Shown: one piece after another, positions 15,519 to 23,760 of the stretch | Position numbering within the stretch: position 1 is the first letter of the stretch | How the letters are laid out: each line of letters begins with the position of its first letter | Source of the DNA: Polyangiaceae bacterium | GTDB lineage: Bacteria; Myxococcota; Polyangia; Polyangiales; Polyangiaceae | Reading direction: 5' to 3' | DNA length: 34,257 nt | Assembly: GCA_025936205.1 (NCBI GenBank) | Contig: JAICTU010000022.1 | Span: forward strand, 1-34,257 | The notes under the pieces: generated by a model | What the model was told of the DNA's origin: nothing | Databases searched by the model: none | Seen by the model: the letters and a program-made list of their open reading frames with translations, nothing else | Position numbers and translations under genes: made by a program

Positions 15519-15914
15519 ATGCAACCCCACACCATCCGAGTGGTCGCCGCCATGATCGAAGATCATGGGCGCTACCTGATCACACAGCGCCGCCCGACCG
15601 CCGTCTTGCCTAGCCTCTGGGAGTTTCCGGGCGGCCGCGTGGAAGAAGGCGAGACCGACGAGCAAGCGCTCGCGCGGGAAGTGTTGTACCGGCTCGGCGT
15701 CAGCGTCGAGGTAGGCCAACTCGTGAGCTTCGTGCGCCACCCGTACGAGCGCTACACGATCGAGCTGCACCTCTACGAGTGCAAGCTCGCATCAGGGCAG
15801 CCGAGCAAGCGCAACGTGTTCGACTTCGCGTGGGTGCAGAGCGACGAGTTCGAACACTACCCGTTCACGCCTGCCGACGAACTGTCCGTGGCGAAGCTAC
15901 TGGGCCTCGCCTGA
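15519..15914 (+). CDS. Nudix-fold protein (MutT-like) with altered Nudix box
   Basis: A 131-residue protein matching the MutT/8-oxo-dGTP pyrophosphatase group in length and pattern (YLITQRRPTAVLPSLWEFPGG). The Nudix box should read G-x5-E-x7-R-E-U-x-E-E-x-G-U. Here G39, E45, R53, E54, V55 and G60 are present, but the two metal-binding glutamates are Tyr57 and Arg58 (AREVLYRLGV). Those glutamates normally bind the magnesium needed for hydrolysis, so sanitising oxidised nucleotides is doubtful. It may be a binding protein or act on another substrate. The gene stands alone, about 100 bases after the FHA gene. Confidence 0.85.
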   Translation: MQPHTIRVVAAMIEDHGRYLITQRRPTAVLPSLWEFPGGRVEEGETDEQALAREVLYRLGVSVEVGQLVSFVRHPYERYTIELHLYECKLASGQPSKRNVFDFAWVQSDEFEHYPFTPADELSVAKLLGLA

Positions 15915-16040
15915 GGCTCGCCCGAGCCGGCGATCGAGGATGTGGGCCGGGCCTCATCCGGGCGGCAGCGTTCGACCCCTCGGGACCCAGTCCGTCGCGC
16001 TCCGCTCGGTAATACCCTTCGGCTGGGGCACAAAATGCGC

Positions 16041-16071
16041 CGAGGGCGCCTCCGGAGTGGAGACGCCCTCG
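16041..16071. terminator. Long hairpin between convergent nudix and GH8 genes
   Basis: CGAGGGCG and CGCCCTCG form a perfect 8-bp stem. After one mismatch, CTCC and GGAG extend it towards a 5-base loop. It lies between two convergent stops, so it could serve both directions. No T-run is present on either side. Confidence 0.45.
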
Positions 16072-16096
16072 CAGCCGTTCGGCTCTGTGTGACCGT

Positions 16097-18613
16097 TCAG
16101 CGCCGTGCGCGACGGCGGTACCCCAACGTCGCGACTGCGCCCAGCGCGACGCCGAGACCCAGCGGCAGGCGCTGAGCGGGCTCATCGCTGCCGGGGCCGG
16201 TGCTCAGCGAGCAACCGCTGTCGTCACCACCACCACCACCGACCTGCCCCAGCTTGAAGTCCTCGCCCTGGAAAATCCAGCTGTTGGTCGCCTCGTTGAA
16301 GGCGTAACCGCTCACTGGATCGTAGCAGGCGCCGAAGCCCTGCCCCGCCAGCTGCCAGAAGTAACGTCCTGGGCCGCAATCGTCGGTGCGCTTCCCGTCA
16401 CCATCGCGATCAAACTGCTGCGGCGGCAAGCTCCAGCCGGTCGTCGCCAGGGGATTATTCGGGTCTGCGACGAAGCCCGTCTGTGTGTCGTAGCAGAGCC
16501 AGAGCTTGGTGCTGCACTTCACGCCCGCAACGCCGGTGCAATCCGAGTCCATCTTGCAAGTGCCGTCGCCGTTCACTTTGCCCGCGGGAGGGTTGGGCAG
16601 GCCGCCGTTTGCCGGGATGACCGAGCCACCGCTGCTACTCGTCGCCGGACTACCCGAAGGGCTCGAGGTCGCATCGCCCTGGTTCGGGATCGTGCCCAGA
16701 CCGCCGCCGGGCGTCGCGCTACCGGTACCGGTGCCGCCGCCGGGCGCCGCCGTGCCGCCGCCGGGCGTCGCGGTGCCACCGGGGTTGGTCGGATCCGGCG
16801 TCGTCACAGGCGTCTCGCCCGCGCCTTCGCCCGGCTGCGACGGCGGCTGCGTCGTCTCACCGAAGAACACGTCGTCGAGGGTGAGGCCGACGTCGCTGTC
16901 GCCCAGGTCGATGTCGAAGTTGGCGGCGGCCGTCCCGCTCGCCGTGAACACCCACGTGTACGTCTGCAAATCGCTGCTCAACGTCACCGGTACCGGCGCG
17001 TCCGCGGTGCCCGCGCGGCGATTGCCGAGCGAGCCGAATTGCGTGTACGGCGCCGCCGGCAAGTCCACGCTCATGTGGATCGGACGCGGCGTCGCCGAGC
17101 TTGCCTTGAAGCTGATCAGATAGTTCTTGCCCATCGTCACCGAGACAGGCTGCGACAAGCGCACCTCGTAGGCATTCTTCGCCGTGGAAGTGCGCTGGAT
17201 GCGGACCTGCAGCTGCCCATTCTTGTGCATGGCGTAGCCCTCCGCGCGCGAGCCGGCGGGCGTGTTGCCGTCGCTCAGGTTGGCCATCGACCAGTTGAGG
17301 AAACCCTCGTCGAAATCGCCGTTCTTCAGCAGGTTACCGGGTTGATCGGCGAGCGCAGGCTCCGTCACTGACGTCGGGTTGGCGCCGTTGGGATCCCAGG
17401 CCATGCCCGTGATCGTGAGCCCGTACAGGAGCGCGAGGCTGGAGTTGAACGCATGCGGCGAGACCGTGTTGTTGGGCCCGGTGCTGTCGCCCGCGAGGTA
17501 CATGCTCTGCCAGGCGCCCGTGAAGGCATCGAGGTTCTCCTGCGTCGTGGCCGTCTGGGCCGCGGCGAAACCACCGATGGTGTAAGTGCTGCGGAATCCG
17601 GTCGCATCACCGCCGCCTTCCAGCGGCTGGCCCGCGAGCGAGTAACGCGTGACGATCTGCACGATGCGCTGTTTGGCGGCAAAATTACCGATGTCAGACA
17701 AGAACTGCTTGGCGCGGGCGTCGCCGGTCCACTGGTAATCCATCGCCACGCGCCACGGCGTGCGCGCCGCGTCAGCCTGGAACTCGTTCGTCATACCGCC
17801 GCCTGAAACCTGCGGGGCGCCGGGACATGCGAGCTGCAGGCTCCCGTTGGACTGCGACCAGGCGGGGACGAGACCGGTAGTGTTGTCGCTGACGGTCGCG
17901 AAGTACGTATAAGAATTGGTACGCGCCGTGGTCCAGAATGCAGCCTGATCCGCAGCTCCAAACGACGGATAGTATCCGGGCGGGATGTAGGAGGGGTTGA
18001 TGCAACCGCAAGCCGCGAACGTGCTGCCCGCCAGCAAGATACCCTGGCAGCCGTTCTGGAAGAGCGCGCCGCGGATGTTCCCCACGATCGTGGAAGCATC
18101 GCCGGCGTAGCCACCCCACTGCTTGTTGGCGACGATCAGAGCAAACGCCGCGTCGATGTCCGCGTCCGCGGCGCTGCCGGTGTCGTTGCCGCCGGCAGCG
18201 CAGCCGTCGCGGCGCCAGTTCATCAGGCCGCCCATGGAAGCGCGTTGATAGTAATCCCAGAGCCCGTCGAAGGTCGGTTGATCGCCGAAGTAAGCGGCAA
18301 TCAGCATGCCGTAGCCGATCCCCTCCGAGCGCGTGTCGTTGTTGCTCTCCGGGTACTTGATGCGCGCGTCACCCTGGGTACAGCGCTCGATGAAGCGGCT
18401 CTTCCAGAGCTCGTATTGGGCTCGCAGCTCGTGCGTGGTGAGCACGTCAGTGCTGAGGCCCATCACCGCCTGGCGCGCGGGAAACTTGAAGTTGCCCGTG
18501 AACTGCGTCTGGGCTGACGCCGTGCGCGCCATGCCGAGCGACACCGCGCCTGCCGCGAGCCCTGCGCAGAGCGCTACGTTGACAATTCTGGAGAAACCTT
18601 GACGGTAATGCAT
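16097..18613 (-). CDS. Secreted GH8 endoglucanase-like enzyme with CBM-like domain and MYXO-CTERM tail
   Basis: An 838-residue modular exoenzyme. A signal peptide (about 1-33, ending ARTASAQ) precedes a glycoside hydrolase family 8 domain of about 400 residues. The likely general acid is Glu97 in SEGIGYGM, with Asp150/152/154 in DADIDAAFAL and an aromatic substrate motif RTPWRVAMDYQW. A beta-rich domain starting NLLKNGDFDEGFLNWSM resembles carbohydrate-binding modules. A Gly/Thr/Pro linker follows, then a Cys-rich segment (GTCKMDSDCTG, KLWLCYD). The tail has Cys, a hydrophobic helix (LGLGVALGAVATLGY) and RRRARR, the MYXO-CTERM pattern processed at the cell surface. The ATG at 18613 was chosen because it begins the signal peptide. 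The family cleaves beta-1,4-glucans, xylan or chitosan; which one is unknown. No cellulose-synthase genes adjoin. Confidence 0.9.
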   Translation of the reverse strand: MHYRQGFSRIVNVALCAGLAAGAVSLGMARTASAQTQFTGNFKFPARQAVMGLSTDVLTTHELRAQYELWKSRFIERCTQGDARIKYPESNNDTRSEGIGYGMLIAAYFGDQPTFDGLWDYYQRASMGGLMNWRRDGCAAGGNDTGSAADADIDAAFALIVANKQWGGYAGDASTIVGNIRGALFQNGCQGILLAGSTFAACGCINPSYIPPGYYPSFGAADQAAFWTTARTNSYTYFATVSDNTTGLVPAWSQSNGSLQLACPGAPQVSGGGMTNEFQADAARTPWRVAMDYQWTGDARAKQFLSDIGNFAAKQRIVQIVTRYSLAGQPLEGGGDATGFRSTYTIGGFAAAQTATTQENLDAFTGAWQSMYLAGDSTGPNNTVSPHAFNSSLALLYGLTITGMAWDPNGANPTSVTEPALADQPGNLLKNGDFDEGFLNWSMANLSDGNTPAGSRAEGYAMHKNGQLQVRIQRTSTAKNAYEVRLSQPVSVTMGKNYLISFKASSATPRPIHMSVDLPAAPYTQFGSLGNRRAGTADAPVPVTLSSDLQTYTWVFTASGTAAANFDIDLGDSDVGLTLDDVFFGETTQPPSQPGEGAGETPVTTPDPTNPGGTATPGGGTAAPGGGTGTGSATPGGGLGTIPNQGDATSSPSGSPATSSSGGSVIPANGGLPNPPAGKVNGDGTCKMDSDCTGVAGVKCSTKLWLCYDTQTGFVADPNNPLATTGWSLPPQQFDRDGDGKRTDDCGPGRYFWQLAGQGFGACYDPVSGYAFNEATNSWIFQGEDFKLGQVGGGGGDDSGCSLSTGPGSDEPAQRLPLGLGVALGAVATLGYRRRARR

Positions 18614-18921
18614 TGTGAACTCGCTGAGGGAAAGTCGGCTGACCTTAGCAGCTCCCAATCGCCAGGCATAGCCAAGGCGGCCTCGGCGCGCAGGTCGCCA
18701 CGGCTCGGAACAGTGCTCGCCGGGGCGCGTCGTCGAGCTGTCCCAACCTGGTGTCGCGCGGGCTCTCCTGCAGGCACTCGTTCGAGAAAACTTGCGACGG
18801 TGCTGTACCCGCTGTCGCGCTTCGAGCGCGATTTCGCGCATCTCGCGAGCCCCGTTCTGCGATCCGAGGGATCGCGTAATCGCTTCGCAACCATCGCAAA
18901 CGGAGCGCCGATCCACGGGTC
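18614..18921. other. Divergent intergenic region between GH8 gene and comF-like gene
   Basis: About 310 bases separate two divergent starts. The open frames through it have no recognisable product. Promoters for both genes should lie here, but I cannot point to a convincing box. No RNA gene or repeat was seen. Confidence 0.4.
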
Positions 18922-19605
18922 ATGATCAATGGCTGGGAGAACATCGTCCGAAGCACGCACTCCGCCGCGCGACTGCTCACCGACTTCATTGCTCCCGAAT
19001 ATTGCGCCGCGTGTGATGCTCCCGTCGAACGCGATCGCTGCTTCTGTCACCGCTGCGGCCCCTGCCCGCCGCGCCCCGTCGCCGCAGTGTGGATCGGCGA
19101 GCTGCGTGGCTCTGCGGGCGGCGTGTACGCGCCGCCCCTCTCCACGGCGATCCAGCGTTTCAAGTTCAGCCGGAGAGCCGATCTCGCGCGACCGCTGGCG
19201 CGGCTGCTGCCGTGGCCGCCGCACGATCTTTCTCCGAACGAACTCGGCAGTGCCTGGTCCGTGGTGCCGGTGCCGCTGCACTACTCGCGGCTCGTGGAGC
19301 GCGGCTTCAATCCCTCCGCGTTGCTCGCTCGCCAGCTGTGTCGTCGGGTCGGCGCGCAGTTCTCGCCCGAGCTGTTGCAACGCCAGCGCGTGACCGCGCA
19401 ACAGAGCCGCTTGCCGGCGCGCGAGCGCCGCGCCAACGTGGCAGGCGCTTTTTGCGCGCAGTCCGCGGTTCGAGGCCGACAAATCGTGCTGATCGACGAC
19501 GTCGTGACCACCGGCTCGACGTTGCTGGCTTGTTGCCAAGCACTCTATGCAGCAGGAGTCGATCGTGTCACTGTCCTCGCCTTGGCGGCCGCGCCAAGCC
19601 CCTGA
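18922..19605 (+). CDS. ComF-family phosphoribosyltransferase-like protein
   Basis: A 227-residue protein of the ComF/GntX family, which in transformable bacteria aids DNA uptake. The biochemical role elsewhere is unclear. An N-terminal zinc-binding cluster has Cys28, Cys31, Cys40, Cys42, Cys45 and Cys48. The PRTase fold has VVPVPLHYSRLVERGFN, a QSRLPARERRANVAGAF segment and the PRPP-binding loop VLIDDVVTTGST near the C-terminus. All family hallmarks are present, so it is probably functional. It is divergent from the GH8 gene and followed 13 bases later by a lipoprotein gene on the same strand. No other competence genes are in the window. Confidence 0.9.
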   Translation: MINGWENIVRSTHSAARLLTDFIAPEYCAACDAPVERDRCFCHRCGPCPPRPVAAVWIGELRGSAGGVYAPPLSTAIQRFKFSRRADLARPLARLLPWPPHDLSPNELGSAWSVVPVPLHYSRLVERGFNPSALLARQLCRRVGAQFSPELLQRQRVTAQQSRLPARERRANVAGAFCAQSAVRGRQIVLIDDVVTTGSTLLACCQALYAAGVDRVTVLALAAAPSP

Positions 19606-19618
19606 AAGCACCCTCGCC

Positions 19619-20599
19619 ATGTCCGCTTCCACCTCTCCGCTCGCAGCCTCACCGCCCAAACTCGGTCGCCTGCTGGGCACGCTGCGCTGTGCTCGCGCCT
19701 GCGGCTTCTCCATGGCGCTTTCGGGCAGTGCGCTGCTGCCCGCTTGCACGCCGGCCCAGACGGCGCCGGCGGTTGCCAGCCCGCAGCGCGTGGTGACGGG
19801 CAACGCCGACTATGATCGCTTCTTCGCTCAGGTGAACGAGCTGTGGCACAGCGTCGAGACGGCAGAGCATGAGCTGCCCGACGCGCAGGCGGCGCTCGCG
19901 CGCCGCGTCGGCTTGCCCGAGGCCGCCAGCGCCGACGTGATCGGCGCTCGGCTGCGAGAGCGCACCGCGCACCTCGCGCTCGAAGGCCTGACGCTGGAGC
20001 TCGAATTTGCGGGTATCGAAACGGCCGATGGCGCCGACGACGCCGCGGCGGAAGGCGGGAGCTCGGCCAGTACCAACTCGATTCCGTCGCAGCCGCCCCC
20101 GACGCCCACGGCCACGTTGCGCACGCCCGGGCGCGAGCCAGAGCGGCGCGAGCTGCGTTTGCTGGAGGTGGTCGCGCAAGCCGCGCTCTCCGCCGCCACC
20201 GTCTATGCCGACATGGGCACGTTGGCGCGTCGCACCCGGCCGCTGGATGAGAGCGCCTCCTCGCTGCGCACGGAGCTGCCTCGGGCGTTCGCAGATGCCG
20301 GGCAGCGCGCCCAGGTACAAGCGGATCTGGAGCGATCGCAGGCTGCGCTGGCCAAGCTGAATGAGCGGGCGCGCGCCGTGGCGAACGGTGCCGACACGCT
20401 GATCTCCTTGCTCGACGAGGCCGCCAACACGGCGAGCGCGAACCCGGCGGCACGCCGGCGCCTGCCTCGTGAAACCCCGAGGGGGCCGGCACCGTCCGGC
20501 GCACCCTCGTCGGGAGGTCCAGCACCGGCCGCCGAGCGCCCCGCTCGTCCCGCTGCGACCAAGCCAGCCGCGGACCACGGCCGCGACTTCGAGCCCTGA
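19619..20599 (+). CDS. Predicted lipoprotein, helical and Ala/Arg-rich
   Basis: About 326 residues with no recognised domain. An N-terminal stretch holds a hydrophobic segment and a good lipobox, LLPAC, so the mature protein would be lipid-anchored. The long lead before it suggests that an internal ATG (MALSGSALLPAC) may be the real start. The body is largely predicted helix with heptad-like Leu/Ala/Arg spacing (about 80-160 and 200-290), split by a Pro/Ser/Thr-rich linker. The tail is Pro/Ala-rich (RGPAPSGAPSSGGPAPAAER). It follows the comF-like gene by 13 bases and may be cotranscribed. Confidence 0.7.
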   Translation: MSASTSPLAASPPKLGRLLGTLRCARACGFSMALSGSALLPACTPAQTAPAVASPQRVVTGNADYDRFFAQVNELWHSVETAEHELPDAQAALARRVGLPEAASADVIGARLRERTAHLALEGLTLELEFAGIETADGADDAAAEGGSSASTNSIPSQPPPTPTATLRTPGREPERRELRLLEVVAQAALSAATVYADMGTLARRTRPLDESASSLRTELPRAFADAGQRAQVQADLERSQAALAKLNERARAVANGADTLISLLDEAANTASANPAARRRLPRETPRGPAPSGAPSSGGPAPAAERPARPAATKPAADHGRDFEP

Positions 20600-20962
20600 G
20601 CACCTACACCCTGGGCACCTACACGGAGCCCCGCGCTCGCGCCCTGCGCGAGGCCGAGGGCATTCTGCGGCAAGGCGCAGTTCGCGTTCCAAACTGGGGC
20701 TTTCCGGCCTTCCCCGCCGCTCTCCGATACATCAGTTTTCAGTCTGAGCGTCGTTCAGAGTGCTGGATTACGGGATGCTGCAGGACTGTCCGACACGCCC
20801 TCGTGCCCTCCGAGCGACCCGTCCTCGTACCGCGAGTCCGATGCTTGCACCTTCGCGGAACGCACCGGAGCCGGCAGCGTCAGATCGGTACGCCCCGCTC
20901 AGGCGTGGCTCGCGTCGAGGAGCCGGCGTTGTCCAGCAATCGAGAGGAAGCGGGAGCCGGGT
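20600..20962. other. Gene-free region upstream of the EAL protein
   Basis: It begins with two copies of GCACCTACAC (20600-20609 and 20615-20624) just after the preceding stop. Around 20730-20775 it is less GC-rich (ATCAGTTTTCAGTCTGAGCG), a plausible promoter area for the downstream gene. The remaining open frames have no recognisable protein. No RNA gene was recognised. Confidence 0.4.
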
Positions 20963-21910
20963 ATGTCAAGATTAGAGCGCAGCTCCCTGCGCCTCCAATC
21001 CTCGGAAATGCAGCGATTTCCCTCCTCCGCTCCCGCGCGCCCCGAATCGGATGCGCCGGAGTTGGAGTTTGATCTCGCGCACCTTTCGCAGCCCAGCCAC
21101 GACGAGCTGGACTTCGAGGTCGAGCCGCCGCTGCACAGCGGCATCCGCCCGTCGGAGCTGCCGGCAGGCCCCGGCGCCTTCGAGGCCCTGCGCAGCGACC
21201 CTCCCCCCAATGCGGAAGGGCTCAGCGAGAAGGACATCGAGATCGTCTTTCAGCCGATCGTCTCGATCATCACCCGGCGCGTGTTCGCCTACGAGGCGCT
21301 GACGCGCTGCCGCTGGCCGAGCCTGGCCAACCCGGAGACGTTGTTTCGGCGCGCCTCGGAAGAATCGTGTTGCGGCAGGCTGGGCCGCATTGTTCGCGCC
21401 GCCTCGGTCCAGCGCGCGTCCGGCGTTCCGCTGTTCGTCAACGTGCATCCCGACGAGCTGTCGGCGCGCTGGCTCGTGCGACCGGATGATCCGGTGTTCT
21501 TCCACGACCACGATGTGTACGTGGAGATCACCGAGTCGGCCGCGTTTACACACTATGAAGTGTGCGTCAACGTGCTCAAGGAAATCCAGTCGCGCGCCGG
21601 CATCTTCCTGGCCGTCGACGATCTGGGTGCAGGGCATTCCAACCTCAAGCGCGTGCTGGATCTCGAGCCGCGCATCGTCAAGCTCGATCGCGCGCTGATC
21701 ACGGGCCTCGATCAGAACCCGCGGCAGCAGATCTTGGTCCGTCACGTGGTGCGGCTGTGCGTGGAGCTCGGCGCCGAAGTCGTGGCCGAGGGCATCGAGA
21801 CCGCGGACGAGCTCAGCGCCGTCGTGGACTCGGGTTGCCACTACGCCCAAGGATACCTGCTCGGACGCCCGAGTTATCCGCTGCCGCCCGGCCATTGGCC
21901 GCAAGAATGA
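20963..21910 (+). CDS. EAL-domain protein (putative c-di-GMP phosphodiesterase)
   Basis: A 315-residue protein with an acidic, probably disordered N-terminal region of about 85 residues and one EAL domain (about 91-310). Motifs: AYEALTR with EAL at 111-113, FVNVHPDEL, YVEITES, VDDLGAGHSNL (the DDFGTG equivalent), IVKLDRAL, VVAEGIET and QGYLLGRP. These include the metal ligands and catalytic Lys expected of active enzymes that open c-di-GMP to pGpG. No GGDEF, receiver, PAS or membrane segment is present, so activity would be set by expression or by the N-terminal arm. The ATG is preceded by GGGAG. It is monocistronic as far as can be seen. Confidence 0.9.
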   Translation: MSRLERSSLRLQSSEMQRFPSSAPARPESDAPELEFDLAHLSQPSHDELDFEVEPPLHSGIRPSELPAGPGAFEALRSDPPPNAEGLSEKDIEIVFQPIVSIITRRVFAYEALTRCRWPSLANPETLFRRASEESCCGRLGRIVRAASVQRASGVPLFVNVHPDELSARWLVRPDDPVFFHDHDVYVEITESAAFTHYEVCVNVLKEIQSRAGIFLAVDDLGAGHSNLKRVLDLEPRIVKLDRALITGLDQNPRQQILVRHVVRLCVELGAEVVAEGIETADELSAVVDSGCHYAQGYLLGRPSYPLPPGHWPQE

Positions 21911-21986
21911 CGCCCGGAGGAATGACTCGGCGGTGGAGCCGAGGTTAGTCCTGGAACGCGCTGTCGCCGTCGACTAGCTTGCGAGC

Positions 21987-22547
21987 GTGAGCTCCTCTCC
22001 CAGCGCTACCGAGAGCCCGCGCGCCCGACTCTGGATCGCCCTGCTGAGTGCGTTCGTGATGGTCGCAGTCGCACTCGTGGTGGGCCGGGGCCATGCGCCT
22101 CCGGCGAGCGCCGCCGCGCTGGTGGCGCGCAGCCCGAGCGTGTTGGCGCGCATCAACGTGCTGCTGAACGCCGGCGCGGGTGTCTTTTTGACGGCCGGCT
22201 ACGTGTTCATCCGGCGCCGGCAGATCCCGCAGCACCGCTTCTGCATGCTGAGCGCGTTCGCGTTGTCCTCGGCCTTCCTGGTCACCTACCTGCTGCATCA
22301 CGCCCAGGTGGGCTCGGTGCCGTTTCGAGGCGCGGACTGGCTGAGGCCCGTGTATTACGCGATTCTGCTGCCGCACGTGCTGCTCGCCGGCGTGATCGTG
22401 CCACTGGCCCTGTTCACCGTATATCGTGCCTGGACGGGCAAGCTGGTGGCGCACCGGCGCATCGCCCGTTTCACGCTCCCGCTCTGGTTGTTTGTCTCGG
22501 TGAGCGGCGTGGTCGTCTTCTTTCTCCTGTACTACTCGCCCAGCTGA
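21987..22547 (+). CDS. DUF420 integral membrane protein
   Basis: A 186-residue membrane protein of the DUF420 family with about five hydrophobic segments: ALLSAFVMVAVALVVG, VLLNAGAGVFLTAGYVFI, MLSAFALSSAFLVTYLLHH, YYAILLPHVLLAGVIVPLAL and LWLFVSVSGVVVFFLLYY. Conserved features are the LN near the first helices, an HRF after the cytoplasmic RRRQ loop, YLLHHAQVG and ILLPHVLLA. A Gram-positive member (CtaM/YozB) is needed for cytochrome aa3 oxidase maturation. A similar role here is inference, since no oxidase genes are in the window. The start GTG is at 21987. dtd follows after 28 bases. Confidence 0.82.
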   Translation: MSSSPSATESPRARLWIALLSAFVMVAVALVVGRGHAPPASAAALVARSPSVLARINVLLNAGAGVFLTAGYVFIRRRQIPQHRFCMLSAFALSSAFLVTYLLHHAQVGSVPFRGADWLRPVYYAILLPHVLLAGVIVPLALFTVYRAWTGKLVAHRRIARFTLPLWLFVSVSGVVVFFLLYYSPS

Positions 22548-22575
22548 ACAGCGGCGTCCCACGAGAGAGCAACGA

Positions 22576-23025
22576 GTGAGAGCGGTTCTGACGCGGGTGC
22601 GCTGGGCACGGGTGTCCGTCGCCGGCGAGCTGGTGGGCGCCATCGATTCGGGCATCTGCGCGCTCGTCGGCGTGGGTCAGGGCGATACCGAGCAGGACGC
22701 GATCTGGCTCGCCGACAAGATCTGCGGTTGCCGCTTCTTTCGCGACGACGCCGGCAAGATGAACCGAAGCTTGCTCGACGGACATGGCGGCGTGCTGCTG
22801 ATCTCGCAGTTCACGCTCTATGGCGACCTGCGGCGCGGCAACCGGCCGAGCTTCAGCAGCGCGCTCGCGCCGGAGCTCGCGGAGCCGCTGTTCGAGCAGG
22901 TGCGCGCCCAGATCTCACGGCAGGGGATCGCCGTTCAGACCGGGCGCTTCGGCGCCGACATGGCCGTGGAGTCGCTCAACGACGGCCCGGTCACGCTGCT
23001 GCTCGACTCGACCAAGAGCTTCTGA
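22576..23025 (+). CDS. dtd: D-aminoacyl-tRNA deacylase
   Basis: A 149-residue cytosolic enzyme that hydrolyses D-amino acids (classically D-Tyr) from tRNA, a quality-control step in translation. Characteristic motifs are present: the N-terminal MRAVLTRVRWARVSV strand, the catalytic loop SQFTLYGD, RPSFSSALAPELA, the GRFGADM segment and the substrate-pocket NDGPVTLLLDS. Length and motifs are those of a complete enzyme. The start is GTG at 22576, downstream of the DUF420 gene, so the two may be cotranscribed. It ends 27 bases before a convergent lipoprotein gene. Confidence 0.94.
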   Translation: MRAVLTRVRWARVSVAGELVGAIDSGICALVGVGQGDTEQDAIWLADKICGCRFFRDDAGKMNRSLLDGHGGVLLISQFTLYGDLRRGNRPSFSSALAPELAEPLFEQVRAQISRQGIAVQTGRFGADMAVESLNDGPVTLLLDSTKSF

Positions 23026-23052
23026 GCGCGTCGCGGGCGGGCCGCCAGAGGG

Positions 23053-23625
23053 CTAACGCTGCGCTGGAACCGGCGCGCGACACGCCGCAGGCGCCGCGGG
23101 CGCGGGTGCGGCCTTCAGCTCGATGGGCTCACTCGGATCCGGAAGCGCGGGCTCATCGGGATCGGAGGGGTCGGGCGCCGAGGGATCCGAGGGGTCCGGG
23201 TCTGCAGGGTCCACGGGATCCGCGGGGTCCTCCTGCGCAGGCGTCGTCCGGACCAAACGATACGGCGCGGTCGGCGCGCGCGGCGCCGGCGCAGGCAGGC
23301 TTCGCTGATCGGGGCCTTTCGACTGCATCGCATACCCGGCGGCGGCAACCCCCACCCCGGCGAGCGCAACCGCAGTGCCCGCCTGACGAGTGCCTTTGCT
23401 CAGGCCGGGCGAACAATGAGCGCCGGCGGCACCTTCCGCGGATGCGTAGCAGTTGTTGTCCGCCGCCAGGCTCGCTCCCACGAGGACCGCCGCCGCTCCG
23501 GCAACCGTGAGCGCTTGCGCGGCCGACTGCTGCGTTGCGCAGCCCGACGTCAGAGCTCCCGCCCCCGACATGACAAGCCCCGACATGAGCAGCCAATTCA
23601 CTACCCGGCAGGCTCGAGACCTCAT
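23053..23625 (-). CDS. Lipoprotein with Asp-Pro repeat tail
   Basis: A 190-residue predicted lipoprotein. The signal (MRSRACRVVNWLLMSGLVMS) leads to the lipobox ALTSGC. Two Ala/Gly-rich hydrophobic stretches follow (ALTVAGAAAVLVGASLA and AGTAVALAGVGVAAAGYAM), separated by a loop with two cysteines. Near the C-terminus is a run of repeated Asp-Pro units (DPADPVDPADPDPSDPSAP), then a Pro/Ala tail. The ATG at 23625 is preferred to a TTG at 23643. No known family. Acidic-Pro runs of this kind can bind calcium or act as an extended spacer, but nothing here proves it. It diverges from gcvP. Confidence 0.7.
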   Translation of the reverse strand: MRSRACRVVNWLLMSGLVMSGAGALTSGCATQQSAAQALTVAGAAAVLVGASLAADNNCYASAEGAAGAHCSPGLSKGTRQAGTAVALAGVGVAAAGYAMQSKGPDQRSLPAPAPRAPTAPYRLVRTTPAQEDPADPVDPADPDPSDPSAPDPSDPDEPALPDPSEPIELKAAPAPAAPAACRAPVPAQR

Positions 23626-23760
23626 GGCTCTAGTATCGCACAAACCATGCTCGGTGGCCGTCGAACCCAGCCGTAAAGCTCGGCTGGAACGCGCCCGGGA
23701 GCTTTGCCCCAGGCGAGTGTCGTGGTCTGCCTCGAGAGGCCTTTCTTCTGAGGTTCGGGG

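Noticed and set aside
13740..15770. A 676-codon minus-strand frame opposite ruvA and the FHA gene
   Set aside because: It runs antisense through two genes with unmistakable motifs, crosses their boundary and shows no domain.
23626..23760. Possible glycine riboswitch before gcvP
   Set aside because: The stretch is too short for a tandem aptamer, and I could not find the conserved glycine-aptamer core.
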